Assembly (NCBI RefSeq): GCF_002847015.1
Contig: NZ_CP025085.1
Coordinates: 4,402,001 to 4,466,000 of the forward strand
Length of the DNA: 64,000 nt
Source of the DNA: Prodigiosinella confusarubida
Lineage (GTDB): Bacteria > Pseudomonadota > Gammaproteobacteria > Enterobacterales > Enterobacteriaceae
Direction of reading: 5' to 3'
The notes below the pieces were generated by a model. The model saw only the letters and a program-made list of their open reading frames with translations, ran no database searches and was not told the origin of the DNA. Shown here one piece after another: positions 34,490 to 44,356 of the stretch; positions within the stretch are counted from its first letter, which is position 1, and each line of letters starts with the position of its first letter. The position numbers and the translations under genes are program-made.

Positions 34490-35635
34490 GTGGTCCGAGT
34501 GACGAAACGAGTACGCAAAATGTTGATCGGTCTTGTTGCTTTTGTATTACCTCTTGTGCTGAGTGTGGGCGTCTATCTTCAACTCCCCAAATTTGGGGCC
34601 TACCCCGAAGGCAACCGATTGGAGCGGGTTCAGCACTCACCTCACTATGCTAATGGGGAATTCCACAACCTTGTTGCCACGCCGATACTTGCGGAAGGAA
34701 ATAGTTCGTTTTCCATTCTTGCCAACAGTCTGTTCTCGCCGGTTGATAATCTGATACCCAGCTTGCCTATCCCTGCGATCAAGACCAATCTCAAAACACT
34801 GGATGCAAGTCGTGATACGGTCGTCTGGCTCGGGCATTCCTCGTATTTTGTACTATTCGCGGGCAAGCGCATCCTTATCGACCCGGTATTCAGCTCATAT
34901 GCAGCACCAGTTTCATTTTCGACCAAAGCGTTTGATGGCACCAACCTTTATACGGCAGACGACATACCGGAGATTGATGTTCTGCTGATTACCCACGATC
35001 ACTGGGATCATCTTGATTACGCGACGGTGACTGCACTGAAAGGAAAGGTCAGACACATGATTGTTCCTCTCGGCGTAGGTGCGCATTTGGAACGCTGGGG
35101 CTATGCACGGGAAAAATTCAGCGAGGCAGACTGGTACGATAAGCTGGACTTCGGTGCCAACCTTGCCATCTATCTCGTGCCAGCGCGTCACTACTCAGGG
35201 CGTTGGATGACGCGGAATAAGACGCTGTGGACAGGCTTCGTGCTGGAATCTGCCACGCGGCGCATCCTGTTCAGCGGCGACACGGGCTATGGCCCGCATT
35301 TCAAAGCGTTGGCGCAGCGCTTCGGCAGCTTCGATCTGGTTGCACTCGATATGGGTCAGTACGATGCGCGATGGCCCTATATCCACATGACACCGGAGGA
35401 GGCTGCACAAGCGGCGGAGGATTTGCAGACTAAAGCCTTGCTACCTGCGCACGTAGGACGATTCAACATCGCCCAACATGCTTGGTACGAACCCTTCGAT
35501 CGCATCAGTGTCGCCAGCAAAGACAAACCCTATCGGCTGGTTACGCCCATAATTGGCGAGCCATTGCGACTGGATGAAGATAAGCAGCGCTTTTCTCAAT
35601 GGTGGGATGGCTCAAGGCCGACGCATCCTCGATAA
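34490..35635 (+). CDS. MBL-fold metallohydrolase (NAPE-PLD / UlaG-like)
   Basis: 381 aa from a GTG at 34490; GTG 34499 or ATG 34520 are alternatives. N-terminal membrane anchor or signal (LIGLVAFVLPLVLSVGVYL), then the beta-lactamase fold: VVWLGHSSYFVLFAGKRILI, the zinc motif THDHWDHLD (about residue 165), FSGDTGYGPHF and LLPAHVGRF. Such proteins hydrolyse phosphodiester or ester bonds of lipids; the substrate is not clear. Separated by 180 bp from the upstream gene, so it may have its own promoter. Confidence 0.85.
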   Translation: MVRVTKRVRKMLIGLVAFVLPLVLSVGVYLQLPKFGAYPEGNRLERVQHSPHYANGEFHNLVATPILAEGNSSFSILANSLFSPVDNLIPSLPIPAIKTNLKTLDASRDTVVWLGHSSYFVLFAGKRILIDPVFSSYAAPVSFSTKAFDGTNLYTADDIPEIDVLLITHDHWDHLDYATVTALKGKVRHMIVPLGVGAHLERWGYAREKFSEADWYDKLDFGANLAIYLVPARHYSGRWMTRNKTLWTGFVLESATRRILFSGDTGYGPHFKALAQRFGSFDLVALDMGQYDARWPYIHMTPEEAAQAAEDLQTKALLPAHVGRFNIAQHAWYEPFDRISVASKDKPYRLVTPIIGEPLRLDEDKQRFSQWWDGSRPTHPR

Positions 35636-35812
35636 ACTCAAGGAAAAGCCAATGCAACGTCAAAGCAAAGAAACCACAGGGCCGTGTCGATTAGTCTGAC
35701 GCAAGCGAGACATTACACTGGCCGTTTGATCTTCACATTGATAGAGGGATTTTTTGTTTCAGCGTGCTCGACAATCGACGACGCTCCCGCAACACAAAGC
35801 TTATCGACGACA

Positions 35813-35968
35813 TTAAGCCTGGAGGCCAATGCCTGACCAGATCGCATAGACCCCCCCCATCGGGATCACTCGCAGGGTGAGCGCCAGAAAACAAAACGAA
35901 ATTCCGTAACCAATGACTACCGCGACCGATGGACAAAAGCGTGAAAACCCATCGCTTGCTTTCAAAGA
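35813..35968 (-). pseudogene. SMR (EmrE/QacE-like) transporter fragment
   Basis: In one minus frame, TCT at 35968 to TAA at 35813 encodes [15 protein letters not shown], then [20 protein letters not shown] and YAIWSGIG, the second and third helices of small multidrug resistance pumps. The first helix with the essential Glu and the last helix are missing. Its upstream end touches the alcohol dehydrogenase fragment, so two unrelated gene pieces were joined. Confidence 0.8.
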
Positions 35969-36417
35969 AGACGTTGCCATGCTCGCCACAGAAATCGAGC
36001 ATTTCCTGGGTAGCGGCGATACCGCTGATCATCGATGCGCCTACGGCTTTGCCACCAATAACCATAGGCATCGAATTGTGTGAGGGTTTGATCGGGCCAA
36101 GATAGCCGACTAGTACCAGCGCCCCCTTGAACGACAGCGTCGGGATATAGGGGTTGAGATCATGCACATAGGGCACAGTATCGACGATCAAGTGGAAACG
36201 TCCGGCGACAGCGGCCATCTGCGCGACGTCGGATGAAACCACAACATGGTCCGCGCCCAAGCGCTTGGGCATCAGCTTCTTTGCCCGCAGAGCGGATGAA
36301 CAGAGTCACTTCCGTGCCCATGGCCTTGGCTAGCTTGATGGTCATATGACCCAGACCTCCAAGGCCGACAACTACCAAACGACTACTCTGGCCGACATGG
36401 GCGTTTTTCAGCCATGA
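35969..36417 (-). pseudogene. Zinc alcohol dehydrogenase (CAD type) fragment, frameshifted
   Basis: The nucleotide-binding half of a cinnamyl-alcohol-dehydrogenase-like enzyme: LVVVGLGGLGHMTIKLAKAM, then after a 1-base slip in a GCCC run near 36270 the other frame gives KRLGADHVVVSSDVAQMAA, PYVHDLNPYIPTLSFKGALV and [12 protein letters not shown]. The catalytic zinc domain before it and the end after it are absent. At about 35969 it joins the SMR fragment. Decayed, not functional. Confidence 0.82.
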
Positions 36418-36438
36418 TTTTTCCTTTATGTGATCCTG

Positions 36439-36837
36439 TTAGCTTGCTGAGTACTCGACCTCACTGACCGGCTCAAACCAGTCAGCGGCTTTACCATCCT
36501 GCGCCTCCTGAATGGCAATATGGGTCATCGCGGTCGCGGGCGCAGCACCATGCCAGTGCTTTTCGCCGGGCGCGATCCAGACAATGTCACCGGGCCGGAT
36601 TTCCTCGATTGGTTTACCTTGCAGCTGTACTCGTCCACAACCGGAAAGTACGACGAGTGTTTGTCCCAAAGGATGGCTGTGCCACGCGGTACGCGCACCT
36701 GGCTCAAAGGTGACTGCAGCGTTTGATACAGTGGCCGGCGATTCGGCATAGAACAGGCCGTCAATCCGAACCTTGCCGGTAAACCACTCAGCCGGCCCGA
36801 GCTGGGAAGAAATCGATCCATTATGTAAAATTTTCAT
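36439..36837 (-). CDS. Cupin domain protein
   Basis: 132 aa from ATG 36837 with a GGAG ribosome site. A single conserved cupin barrel: [20 protein letters not shown] and [17 protein letters not shown] supply the His/Glu metal ligands. Matches small cupins often next to alcohol dehydrogenases and quinone reductases in stress operons (the carboxymuconolactone/cupin type). 30 bp after the dehydrogenase on the same strand. Confidence 0.88.
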   Translation of the reverse strand: MKILHNGSISSQLGPAEWFTGKVRIDGLFYAESPATVSNAAVTFEPGARTAWHSHPLGQTLVVLSGCGRVQLQGKPIEEIRPGDIVWIAPGEKHWHGAAPATAMTHIAIQEAQDGKAADWFEPVSEVEYSAS

Positions 36838-36867
36838 CAAACAGCTCCTTTTATAAAAATCTGGTTA

Positions 36868-38016
36868 CTACAACGCGTTCTTCAGAATGATCGTCACCAC
36901 TTCCGGGGTGTAGGTCTCAGCGATGCCGAAGATGCGCACATTTTTCTGTACGTTTTCGAGGATGGCCGGCAGATCGGCTTCCTTGATGCCCAGTTGCGGC
37001 AACTGCGTTGGCGTGCCGATCTTTTCGTACCAGCTCTCCAGCGCAGCTATGCCATTCTCGGCGGACTCCACGCCGAATACGTTCTCAGCAAATCGTTCGA
37101 ACTGAGCCGGGTTACGGTCGAGGTACCACTTCATCCAAGCCGGGACCACCACCGACAGACCGGCCCCGTGCGGCACGTTGAACAGGGCGGAGAGCGAGTG
37201 CTCAATGGCATGGTTGGGATAGCTAAAACCGGCAGCACCGGAGAAGGTCAGGCCATTCAACGCCAACGTCGCGGCCCAGGCAAACTGTGCGCGGGCATCA
37301 TAATCCGCAGGGTCGGCAAGCAGCGCTTCGGTTGTCTCGATCACCGTGTTAATGAGCGATTCGACCAGACGCGATTGCAACTTTGGATGCACGGCCGCGG
37401 TGAAATACACCTCGATCAGATGGGCAATGACATCCGAAGCGGAATAAACGAGATAGTCGCGAGACACCCCCTGCATGAGCGCAGGATCGACGATGGATAC
37501 TTTGGGGAATAAACAGGGTGCATGGATGAAAAACTTCTCTTTGGTCTCGTCATTGGTGACCACCGCCCCAGGATTCATTTCACTGCCCGTTGCGGCAAGC
37601 GTCAGGATGGCAAACAAAGGAAGTGCAGATTCGATGTTGGCCTTGCCGACAAACAGATCCCAAACATCACCATCGTGGCAAACACCCGCGGCAATCGCCT
37701 TGACACTGTCGAGCACGGAACCGCCGCCCACACTCAGGATGGCATCGACCTGATCCGCTCTCGCCAAAGCAATGCCCTCTCGCACCTTCGAGAGAACGGG
37801 ATTGCTGACGATGCCACCGCATTCAACCAGTTCGATGCCTTTCTCGGAAAGGCTCTTGCTGACGATGTCGAAAAGTCCATCACGCTTGATGCGCTCGCTG
37901 CCGTAGCAGAGCAGCACTTTCTTGATACCGTGTTCGGAAAGATGCTGGCCGATCAACTGTTCCTTGCCGGTACCGAATTCGATTTTGGTCGGATTGAAGA
38001 ATGTGAAGTTTTCCAT
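36868..38016 (-). CDS. Iron-containing alcohol dehydrogenase
   Basis: 382 aa from ATG 38016 (MENFTFFNPTKIEFGTGKE); the frame upstream to 38118 is not supported. NAD(P) site ILSVGGGSVLDSVKAIAAG, LAATGSEMNPGAVVTND, and metal ligands D and H in SASDVIAHLIEVYF plus NHAIEHSLSALFNVPHG. A full-length relative of YqhD/BDH that reduces aldehydes. It is the intact paralogue of the frameshifted gene at 32196 and may cover its loss. Confidence 0.92.
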   Translation of the reverse strand: MENFTFFNPTKIEFGTGKEQLIGQHLSEHGIKKVLLCYGSERIKRDGLFDIVSKSLSEKGIELVECGGIVSNPVLSKVREGIALARADQVDAILSVGGGSVLDSVKAIAAGVCHDGDVWDLFVGKANIESALPLFAILTLAATGSEMNPGAVVTNDETKEKFFIHAPCLFPKVSIVDPALMQGVSRDYLVYSASDVIAHLIEVYFTAAVHPKLQSRLVESLINTVIETTEALLADPADYDARAQFAWAATLALNGLTFSGAAGFSYPNHAIEHSLSALFNVPHGAGLSVVVPAWMKWYLDRNPAQFERFAENVFGVESAENGIAALESWYEKIGTPTQLPQLGIKEADLPAILENVQKNVRIFGIAETYTPEVVTIILKNAL

Positions 38017-38220
38017 GTTACGGTCCTTTATGTTTGCCAAGTAGGTCGCTCGACCGATCTGGCGTTTGTGTTGAAGTTCAGGAATAAAAAACAATCTGGA
38101 GGGCACTGCGCATGGCATTCGGTCACAACTGTTCTCCGGGATACACAGGTATTAGCAGCACGATAGTTGCGAGCGCCATGACAGAAGGGCAGCCAACGAA
38201 GTAGGACAAATATCGGTGTT

Positions 38221-38667
38221 TTAATGATCGTTAAACCTGACCCATATTTTCTTTTTGTCCATCTGAGCGGGGAGATTTTCTGGATGAATAACTTTCCCAA
38301 TAGGGGTATAGCGATATGAGGACTCAAATGATGAATAGAATAAAACCAACGTTTGCGTTCCGTACAGCATGAGATCGCCTGCCTGAATGGTCCCAGGCCG
38401 CACCGGGCTGGAAGGGAACGTATGAGGAAGGTCGGCGAATTTCTCATTGCCATTCAACTCATCCATTTCAAGTTGCAAAGGTAAAGTATTAACAAATGCT
38501 TTAGCCGCTGGATTGTCGTGAAGTCTGACCTCAAATTGTTGGTCATTAATGTTCATTTTAACCGTCATCGCGTTCTCTTTAAGCTGCGGGGTAATGCTAG
38601 TGTCGGCATGGCCTGCAAAAGTACAACCCAGAAGCAGGCCCGGTATTAAAGTACTCAGATATTTCAT
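38221..38667 (-). CDS. Exported cyclophilin-like fold protein
   Basis: 148 aa from ATG 38667. Signal peptide (MKYLSTLIPGLLLGCTFAGH), then a domain of the cyclophilin-like superfamily (DUF369-like): MNINDQQFEVRLHDNPAAKA, LPHTFPSSPVRPGTIQAGDL and VLFYSSFESSYRYTPIGKV. These proteins lack prolyl isomerase residues; role unknown. Next to an exported alpha/beta hydrolase, 53 bp apart. Confidence 0.82.
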   Translation of the reverse strand: MKYLSTLIPGLLLGCTFAGHADTSITPQLKENAMTVKMNINDQQFEVRLHDNPAAKAFVNTLPLQLEMDELNGNEKFADLPHTFPSSPVRPGTIQAGDLMLYGTQTLVLFYSSFESSYRYTPIGKVIHPENLPAQMDKKKIWVRFNDH

Positions 38668-38719
38668 ACGATGAACCCCGCAAAGGTTAGCCACACCCAT
38701 CAGGATGCGGCTTTGGGCA

Positions 38720-39748
38720 TTATTTTAGGTTAGCTTTAAAGAACGACGTCAGCTTAGCAAAAGGGATCAGGTTAGTACGGTCATACAGATCGACATGGCC
38801 TGCACCAGGTACGATGTACAACTCTTTCGGCTGTCCGGCACGTTTGTAAGCATCTTCGCTAAATTCTTTCGAATGTGCCTGATCGCCGGTGATGAACAGC
38901 ATCGGGCGTGGCGAGATCGTTTCAATATCGTTGAACGGATAGAAGTTCATAAACTTCCCTATGCTGCTCAACATCGGTTTTGTAGTCAGCGCTTCTTTCT
39001 CACCCTGTGGCGTATAACCACCACGTGATGTGCGATAGAAATCGAAGAATTCTCGCTGAACCGCAGATGTTGAATCATCAAGCTTGTTAACAGTTCCTGG
39101 AATATAGGCAGTTTCTCCGCCCTTAAATTCGGCAAGGCGCTGATCTGTAGCGGATTTAATAAACGCTTTGCGCTGTTCAAGCGTAACCGAATGATTAAGA
39201 CCATTACGGAAAACAGACCCCATGTCATACATGCTGACCGTGGCAATTGCCCTCATTCTCGGATCAATTTTGGCAGCACTGATAACGAAGCTCCCACTAC
39301 CACAAATACCCAGTACGCCTATTTTTCCCGGATCAACGAAAGACTGAGTACTCAGATAATCGACTGCGGCACTATAATCATCCGCATAAATTTCCGGAGA
39401 AATCAGATGACCGGGTTTTCCGTCACTCTCGCCCCAGAAGGAAAGATCAATCGCCAGCGTCACAAACCCTTGTTCCGCCAGTTTCTGAGCATATAAATTT
39501 GAGCTTTGTTCTTTTACAGCCCCCATTGGATGACCAATGACAATAGCTGGATTCTTAGCGTTCTGATCCATCCCTTTCGGCATAAACAGATTACCGACGA
39601 CCTTCATCTGGTACTGGTTTTTAAAGGTCACCTTTTGCAAGGTGACCTTATCGCTTTTGTAAAAATTATCTGCTCCGTTAGACATATCCGCTCCTGTTGC
39701 AGCAAACGAACTGATTAACAGCCCTAGTAGCATGGTATATATTCTCAT
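38720..39748 (-). CDS. Exported alpha/beta hydrolase (dienelactone hydrolase-like)
   Basis: 342 aa. Signal peptide at residues 1-20 (MRIYTMLLGLLISSFAATGA). VIGHPMGAVKEQSSNLYAQKL is the oxyanion region, GVLGICGSGSF holds the nucleophile (GxCxG, Cys or Ser as in DLH), and GAGHVDLYD gives the catalytic His. Good AAGGATT ribosome site. Downstream of the MFS gene by 10 bp, so likely the same operon. Confidence 0.87.
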   Translation of the reverse strand: MRIYTMLLGLLISSFAATGADMSNGADNFYKSDKVTLQKVTFKNQYQMKVVGNLFMPKGMDQNAKNPAIVIGHPMGAVKEQSSNLYAQKLAEQGFVTLAIDLSFWGESDGKPGHLISPEIYADDYSAAVDYLSTQSFVDPGKIGVLGICGSGSFVISAAKIDPRMRAIATVSMYDMGSVFRNGLNHSVTLEQRKAFIKSATDQRLAEFKGGETAYIPGTVNKLDDSTSAVQREFFDFYRTSRGGYTPQGEKEALTTKPMLSSIGKFMNFYPFNDIETISPRPMLFITGDQAHSKEFSEDAYKRAGQPKELYIVPGAGHVDLYDRTNLIPFAKLTSFFKANLK

Positions 39749-39758
39749 TGGATAATCC

Positions 39759-40955
39759 TTAGTTGGTTTGGTAAATATCTTTACGTGACGTCAATAAAGC
39801 CAGGATAGCCGCTATCACTAATAAAATGACGCTGATGGTGAAAGTGCTTTGATAGCCGCTATGGTCAAATGCTAAACCACCGAGGGTGGATCCCAGTGCG
39901 ATTGACAGTTGCACTATGGCAACCATCAGACCACCGCCAGCTTCCGCATCCTCCGGCAGTGTTCTGGCGACCCATGTCCACCAACCGGTCGGTGCAGCAG
40001 TGGCGATTAACCCCCATAAACCAAGCAGCGATGCAACAATCCATATACTGTGACCAAAAGCGATCAGAGCTCCGGCTATTGCGGCCATCAGCAATGGGAT
40101 GGTGATAAGCGTGAGATAAAAGGCGGATTTCAAAAATGCGCCAATCACCAGGGTACCAATAAAGCCAGCTACACCGATGGTCAGCAAAATGAGCGACAGC
40201 GTGGTGATATCCACCTGCGTTACCGTCTCAAGGAACGGACGCAGATAGGTAAACAAAGAAAACTGGCCCATAAAGAACAATCCGCAGGCCATAAGGCCAA
40301 CTGTCACAAGCGGGTTAGCAAAAAGACGAAAAACAGTGCCGGTACGCTTACCGTCTTTATCCGTTGTCATTGCAGGCAGGCTGAACCACTGCCAGATAAA
40401 GGCAATTACCGCGACCGGAACGATACAAAAGAATGCACCTCGCCAGCCGATGACAGAACCCAGATAACTGCCAAGTGGTGCGGCTATAACGGTTGCCAAC
40501 GCGTTACCACCGTTAAAAATAGCCAATGCACGAGGAACCCGATGCTGTGGAACCAGGCGAATAGCCGTGGCGGCAGACAGCGACCAGAACCCACCAATAG
40601 CAATACCAATCAGGGCACGGCCAGTCATGTAAATCAAATAACTAGGCGCTAACGCGATAATGGCTCCGGAAAACGCCATCAACGCAGTCATACCCAACAG
40701 CAATACCTTGCGATTGAGAGCCCAGGCCAGTGTAGAAATGGAGAGACTCGTCAATACCGCAAACACGCCGGAAATAGCGATCCCCTGACCAACCAGTCCC
40801 TCACTGACGCCTAAATCTCCTGATATAGGCGTCAGCAGGCTGACAGGCATAAATTCCGAAGCAACTAGCGCAAATACGCACAACGTCATGGCGAATACAC
40901 CGCTCCAGTACGCACGCTCTTTGTGTAGTGGTGTGCCACTCGACGATCTGGGCAT
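39759..40955 (-). CDS. MFS exporter, DHA1 type (NepI/AraJ-like)
   Basis: 398 aa with 12 predicted membrane helices. The loop 2-3 motif is LAWALNRKVLLLGMTALMAF and the helix 4 motif is MTGRALIGIAIGGFWSLSA, as in NepI-type exporters. Substrate unknown; sugars, purine ribosides or drugs are typical. Divergent from the LysR gene at 41194 and likely under its control, with the two exported proteins downstream. Confidence 0.9.
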   Translation of the reverse strand: MPRSSSGTPLHKERAYWSGVFAMTLCVFALVASEFMPVSLLTPISGDLGVSEGLVGQGIAISGVFAVLTSLSISTLAWALNRKVLLLGMTALMAFSGAIIALAPSYLIYMTGRALIGIAIGGFWSLSAATAIRLVPQHRVPRALAIFNGGNALATVIAAPLGSYLGSVIGWRGAFFCIVPVAVIAFIWQWFSLPAMTTDKDGKRTGTVFRLFANPLVTVGLMACGLFFMGQFSLFTYLRPFLETVTQVDITTLSLILLTIGVAGFIGTLVIGAFLKSAFYLTLITIPLLMAAIAGALIAFGHSIWIVASLLGLWGLIATAAPTGWWTWVARTLPEDAEAGGGLMVAIVQLSIALGSTLGGLAFDHSGYQSTFTISVILLVIAAILALLTSRKDIYQTN

Positions 40956-41193
40956 AAATTGCTAACTCCGAATAATCTCCGGCAGTTTTCAGGTAAGCCG
41001 GGGCCGAACGCTATTCGCAGGAATAACGTCAGAAAATGAAAAGTGAAAGAAAGATGAAAAGGACAACAGCGTTTATCCGCCATCGCTTAATAATCTCTTG
41101 CTGGAAATTTTACACGCCGGGTGCATTATTACTAGCTAATGAATACTTAATGGCTTTATAACTAATGCTTATTAATAGAACGGGGCATACCTG

Positions 41194-42081
41194 ATGAAAC
41201 GCAACCTAAACGACCTGCTTTATTTTGTCACGGTCGCTCGTGAAAGCAGTTTTACCCGCGCCGCTGCACAGTTGGGTGTCACTCAACCTGCTCTCAGTCA
41301 GGCGATTTCCGCACTTGAAGAGCGTATGCAAATTCGCCTGCTGACGCGCACCACCCGGAGCGTGTCGCCGACTTCCGCCGGAGAACGATTGCTACTGGCT
41401 ATAGGCAATCGTATTGATGAAATTGAAGCTGAACTGGATATGCTGACCGACCTGCGCGATAAGCCGGCAGGTACGGTCCGCATCACCTGCGGGCCAGATG
41501 TTTTGCACAGTACGCTGCTGCCAAAGCTGGCACCACTGTTGCGTGAGTACCCGGATATTAATATCGAGTTCGACGCGAACCATGGTTTTCGCGACATTGT
41601 GACAGACCGTTTTGATGCGGGCGTTCGACTGGGTGACACAATTGATAAAGATATGATAGCGGTACCCATCGGCCCTAAATTGCGTATGGCCGCAGTGGCA
41701 TCTCCAGACTATTTTTCGCGTTATCCTGTCCCCAATACACCCCATGAATTGACGCGACACCTGTGCATAAATCAACGCATGATCAGGTCTGGCGGGTTAT
41801 ATGTCTGGGATTTTGATCAGGATGAAGGAAATCTTAATGTGCGCGTCAGCGGACAGCTCATTTTCAATACATCTGAACATATTGTTGATGCGGCGCTTGC
41901 AGGGCTCGGGATTGCTTTTTTGCCAGAAGAAGAGTTTGGAACACATATTGAAGACGGTCGTCTGGTTCGCGTGCTGGAGCAATGGTGCAGGCCATTTCCT
42001 GGCTACTACCTGTATTACCCTAGTCGCAAACAACCTTCCCCGGCATTCTCATTGGTCGTTGAAGCGCTACGGGTGTTCTGA
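41194..42081 (+). CDS. LysR family transcriptional regulator
   Basis: 295 aa. HTH at residues 5-62 (FVTVARESSFTRAAAQLGVT, QPALSQAISALEERMQIRLL), then the effector domain. This subgroup (residues LRDKPAGTVRI) usually regulates a divergent MFS or oxidoreductase gene. The 238-bp shared promoter with the MFS gene fits that pattern. Confidence 0.92.
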   Translation: MKRNLNDLLYFVTVARESSFTRAAAQLGVTQPALSQAISALEERMQIRLLTRTTRSVSPTSAGERLLLAIGNRIDEIEAELDMLTDLRDKPAGTVRITCGPDVLHSTLLPKLAPLLREYPDINIEFDANHGFRDIVTDRFDAGVRLGDTIDKDMIAVPIGPKLRMAAVASPDYFSRYPVPNTPHELTRHLCINQRMIRSGGLYVWDFDQDEGNLNVRVSGQLIFNTSEHIVDAALAGLGIAFLPEEEFGTHIEDGRLVRVLEQWCRPFPGYYLYYPSRKQPSPAFSLVVEALRVF

Positions 42082-42231
42082 CGGAGCAATTTATTCAGAT
42101 ATCTCCTGCCTTCTCATGTTTTCAGTTTCGTTTATTTTTTATCTTGAGTGTCGATTCGTAATAGACATTAATAAAAAAATACAAACTAGACCGAATACCA
42201 TTACGTCTAGCGAAAACACCCAACACCGAAA

Positions 42232-43212
42232 TCACAAATCAGGAATAAACCCTTCCTCCCGCAGGGCCTTAATCACCCCACGAATCAGATATGAGTTAGA
42301 AAACTTCGCCGTATAGGAACGCGCCCCCTCTTCCACTGGCTGGAGCAGTCCCCGATCGATCAACTTGCCAAGTTGATAAGTCACCTGCGCTGGTTTTAGG
42401 TCAGGTAAGGCGGTACGGAGATCACCCGCTTTTATCGTCCCTAGCTCGACAGCGCGTTTCAGTACTTTAGATTCCAACGGGTTTATTAGCCCTCTTTCAG
42501 ATGAAAAGTCGATCGCCGGATACAGTATTTTTGTACTCAAAAAAGCATGATTTGTCAGTTGATCGACTTTCTTCAACTCAGATGAAATTCCCGAAAGTAC
42601 ATATAAACACCATTCTTCTAAGCCCTGCTCAGTTCCTTTATCCGCTAACGACAGCATGGCGTAATAGTGCTCGCGATCATTACAAAATACCGCTGTCGGA
42701 TTAAGAACCCGACCACCTGCCTGAACATTAAAACCATACTTGATCAATAACGCATAGGTCAGCAGTCTGACCGTTCTGCCATTACCGTTACCGAATGGAT
42801 GTATCCAGCCAAAACGGTGATGCACCAGCGCAATCTTCATCAGATCATATTTTGGTTTATCAGCACGGTTAATAAAGGCAGTTAATTCTGACATATAGTC
42901 AGGGACGCGGATGTGATCCGGCGGCAAATGGTCAGACTGAGCGATGCTGACGTTATGTTGTCGATAGGCACCGGGCGTTTTATCACCTTCCTGTTGCAAC
43001 CCGACAACCGCCAGACTATGTAGCTCGCGGATAAAATATTCCGTTATCTCATCACCATTATTTAGATGCTCGTCGATGAATTCCATCGCAGCTTCAATAT
43101 TGTTGATTTCTTTGAGCTGATCCGTCGAACTCTGTGTTCCTTCGACTTTGCTTTCCACATAGTCGGCAAGCGTCGTGTGGTTTCCCTCAATCCTTGCGGA
43201 GCCCAAACTCTC
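42232..43212 (-). pseudogene. Fic family AMPylase, 5' end cut off by IS630
   Basis: The Fic core is intact: [19 protein letters not shown] (about residue 135) with catalytic His and phosphate loop, the flap region, and a C-terminal winged-helix domain ([28 protein letters not shown]-like). Near the truncated start is SARIEG, fitting the class II inhibitory motif (S/T)xxxE(G/N). The frame begins inside the IS630 end at 43212; about 50 N-terminal residues are lost, and only a TTG at 43206 could start a product. Fic proteins AMPylate targets. A shortened active product is possible but unproven. Confidence 0.85.
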
Positions 43213-43214
43213 TA

Positions 43215-44354
43215 AATAGCTGTTCCAAATAATAGATCACCAGAAGGGAACTCAGTCCGATTTAAGCGATCTGATCAATCGCTGAATATCCCAAACCACC
43301 AACCGGACTGAGTTATGCCGATCATAGCACCGATACCCGATATCGAAAGATGTCTGATGCAAAAAACTATTCATAAAACAGACGACAAAAACTACGCACG
43401 CAGACTCACCGCCATGCTGATGCTTCACCGTGGTGACACGGTCAGTCATGTCGCCAGAACACTTTGTTGTGCGCGGTCATCGTTAGGTCGCTGGATTAAC
43501 TGGTTCACTCTTTATGGCCTCGAAGGCCTAAAATCTTTACCTTCAGGCCGTGGGCGATGCTGGCCGTTTGAGCATATTTGTACGCTATTGCGTCAGCTGA
43601 TTAAGCATTCTCCGAGCGATTTTGGTTATCAACGTTCTCGTTGGAGTACTGAACTGTTAGCAATAAAAATCAATGAGATAACCGGGTGCCGTTTGCATGC
43701 TTCAACCGTTCGCCGATGGCTTCCCTCTGCTGGAATAGTCTGGCGAAGAGCGGCCCCCACGTTGCGCATTCGCGATCCGCATAAAGAAGAGAAAATGGCC
43801 GCTATCGCCGAAGCGCTAAGCGAGTGTAGCGTCGAACATCCTGTGTTTTACGAGGATGAGGTCGATATCCATCTCAACCCCAAAATAGGTGCTGACTGGC
43901 AACTGCGTGGTCAACAAAAACGAGTTGCTACGCCGGGGAAAAACGAAAAATATTATCTGGCTGGGGCGTTGCACAGCGGCACAGGAAAAGTCAGTTACGT
44001 CGGCAGCAGCAATAAAAACTCGGGGTTATTTATCAGCTTGTTAAAACATCTAAAAAGCACGTACCGGCGGGCAAAAACGATCACACTGGTCGTTGATAAC
44101 TACATCATCCATAAAAGTCGTGAAACGCTTCGGTGGCTGAAGAAGAACCCAAAATTTATTGTTATTTATCAACCAGTCTACTCTCCATGGGTGAACCACG
44201 TTGAACGGTTATGGCAAGCATTACACGACACGATAACCCGGAATCATAGCTGTCAATTACTGAATAAGGTACGCCACTTTATGAAAACGGTAAGCCCATT
44301 CCCAGGCAGGAAGCACGGTCAGGCAAAAGTGTAGCGATATTAGGATCAGCTATT
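43215..44354 (+). mobile_element. IS630 family insertion sequence (1140 bp)
   Basis: Terminal inverted repeats AATAGCTGTTCCAAATA (left) and AATAGCTGATCCTAATA (right, reverse strand) differ at two of 17 positions, and TA dinucleotides flank both ends (43213-43214, 44355-44356), the usual IS630/Tc1 target duplication. It holds one transposase gene. The flanks belong to different genes (fic on the left, alpA on the right), so a deletion accompanied or followed insertion. Confidence 0.88.
43315..44334 (+). CDS. IS630 family transposase
   Basis: 339 aa, full length. N-terminal HTH (MLMLHRGDTVSHVARTLCCA, RSSLGRWINWFTLYGLEGL), then the DDE catalytic core: D in FYEDEVDIHLNP, D in LVVDNYIIHKSRETL, and E in PWVNHVERLWQALHD. 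Looks intact and may be active. Confidence 0.93.
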   Translation: MPIIAPIPDIERCLMQKTIHKTDDKNYARRLTAMLMLHRGDTVSHVARTLCCARSSLGRWINWFTLYGLEGLKSLPSGRGRCWPFEHICTLLRQLIKHSPSDFGYQRSRWSTELLAIKINEITGCRLHASTVRRWLPSAGIVWRRAAPTLRIRDPHKEEKMAAIAEALSECSVEHPVFYEDEVDIHLNPKIGADWQLRGQQKRVATPGKNEKYYLAGALHSGTGKVSYVGSSNKNSGLFISLLKHLKSTYRRAKTITLVVDNYIIHKSRETLRWLKKNPKFIVIYQPVYSPWVNHVERLWQALHDTITRNHSCQLLNKVRHFMKTVSPFPGRKHGQAKV

Positions 44355-44356
44355 TA

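Noticed and set aside
40050..40652. 200-aa plus-strand ORF
   Set aside because: Antisense shadow of the 12-helix MFS exporter; composition is that of reversed membrane codons.
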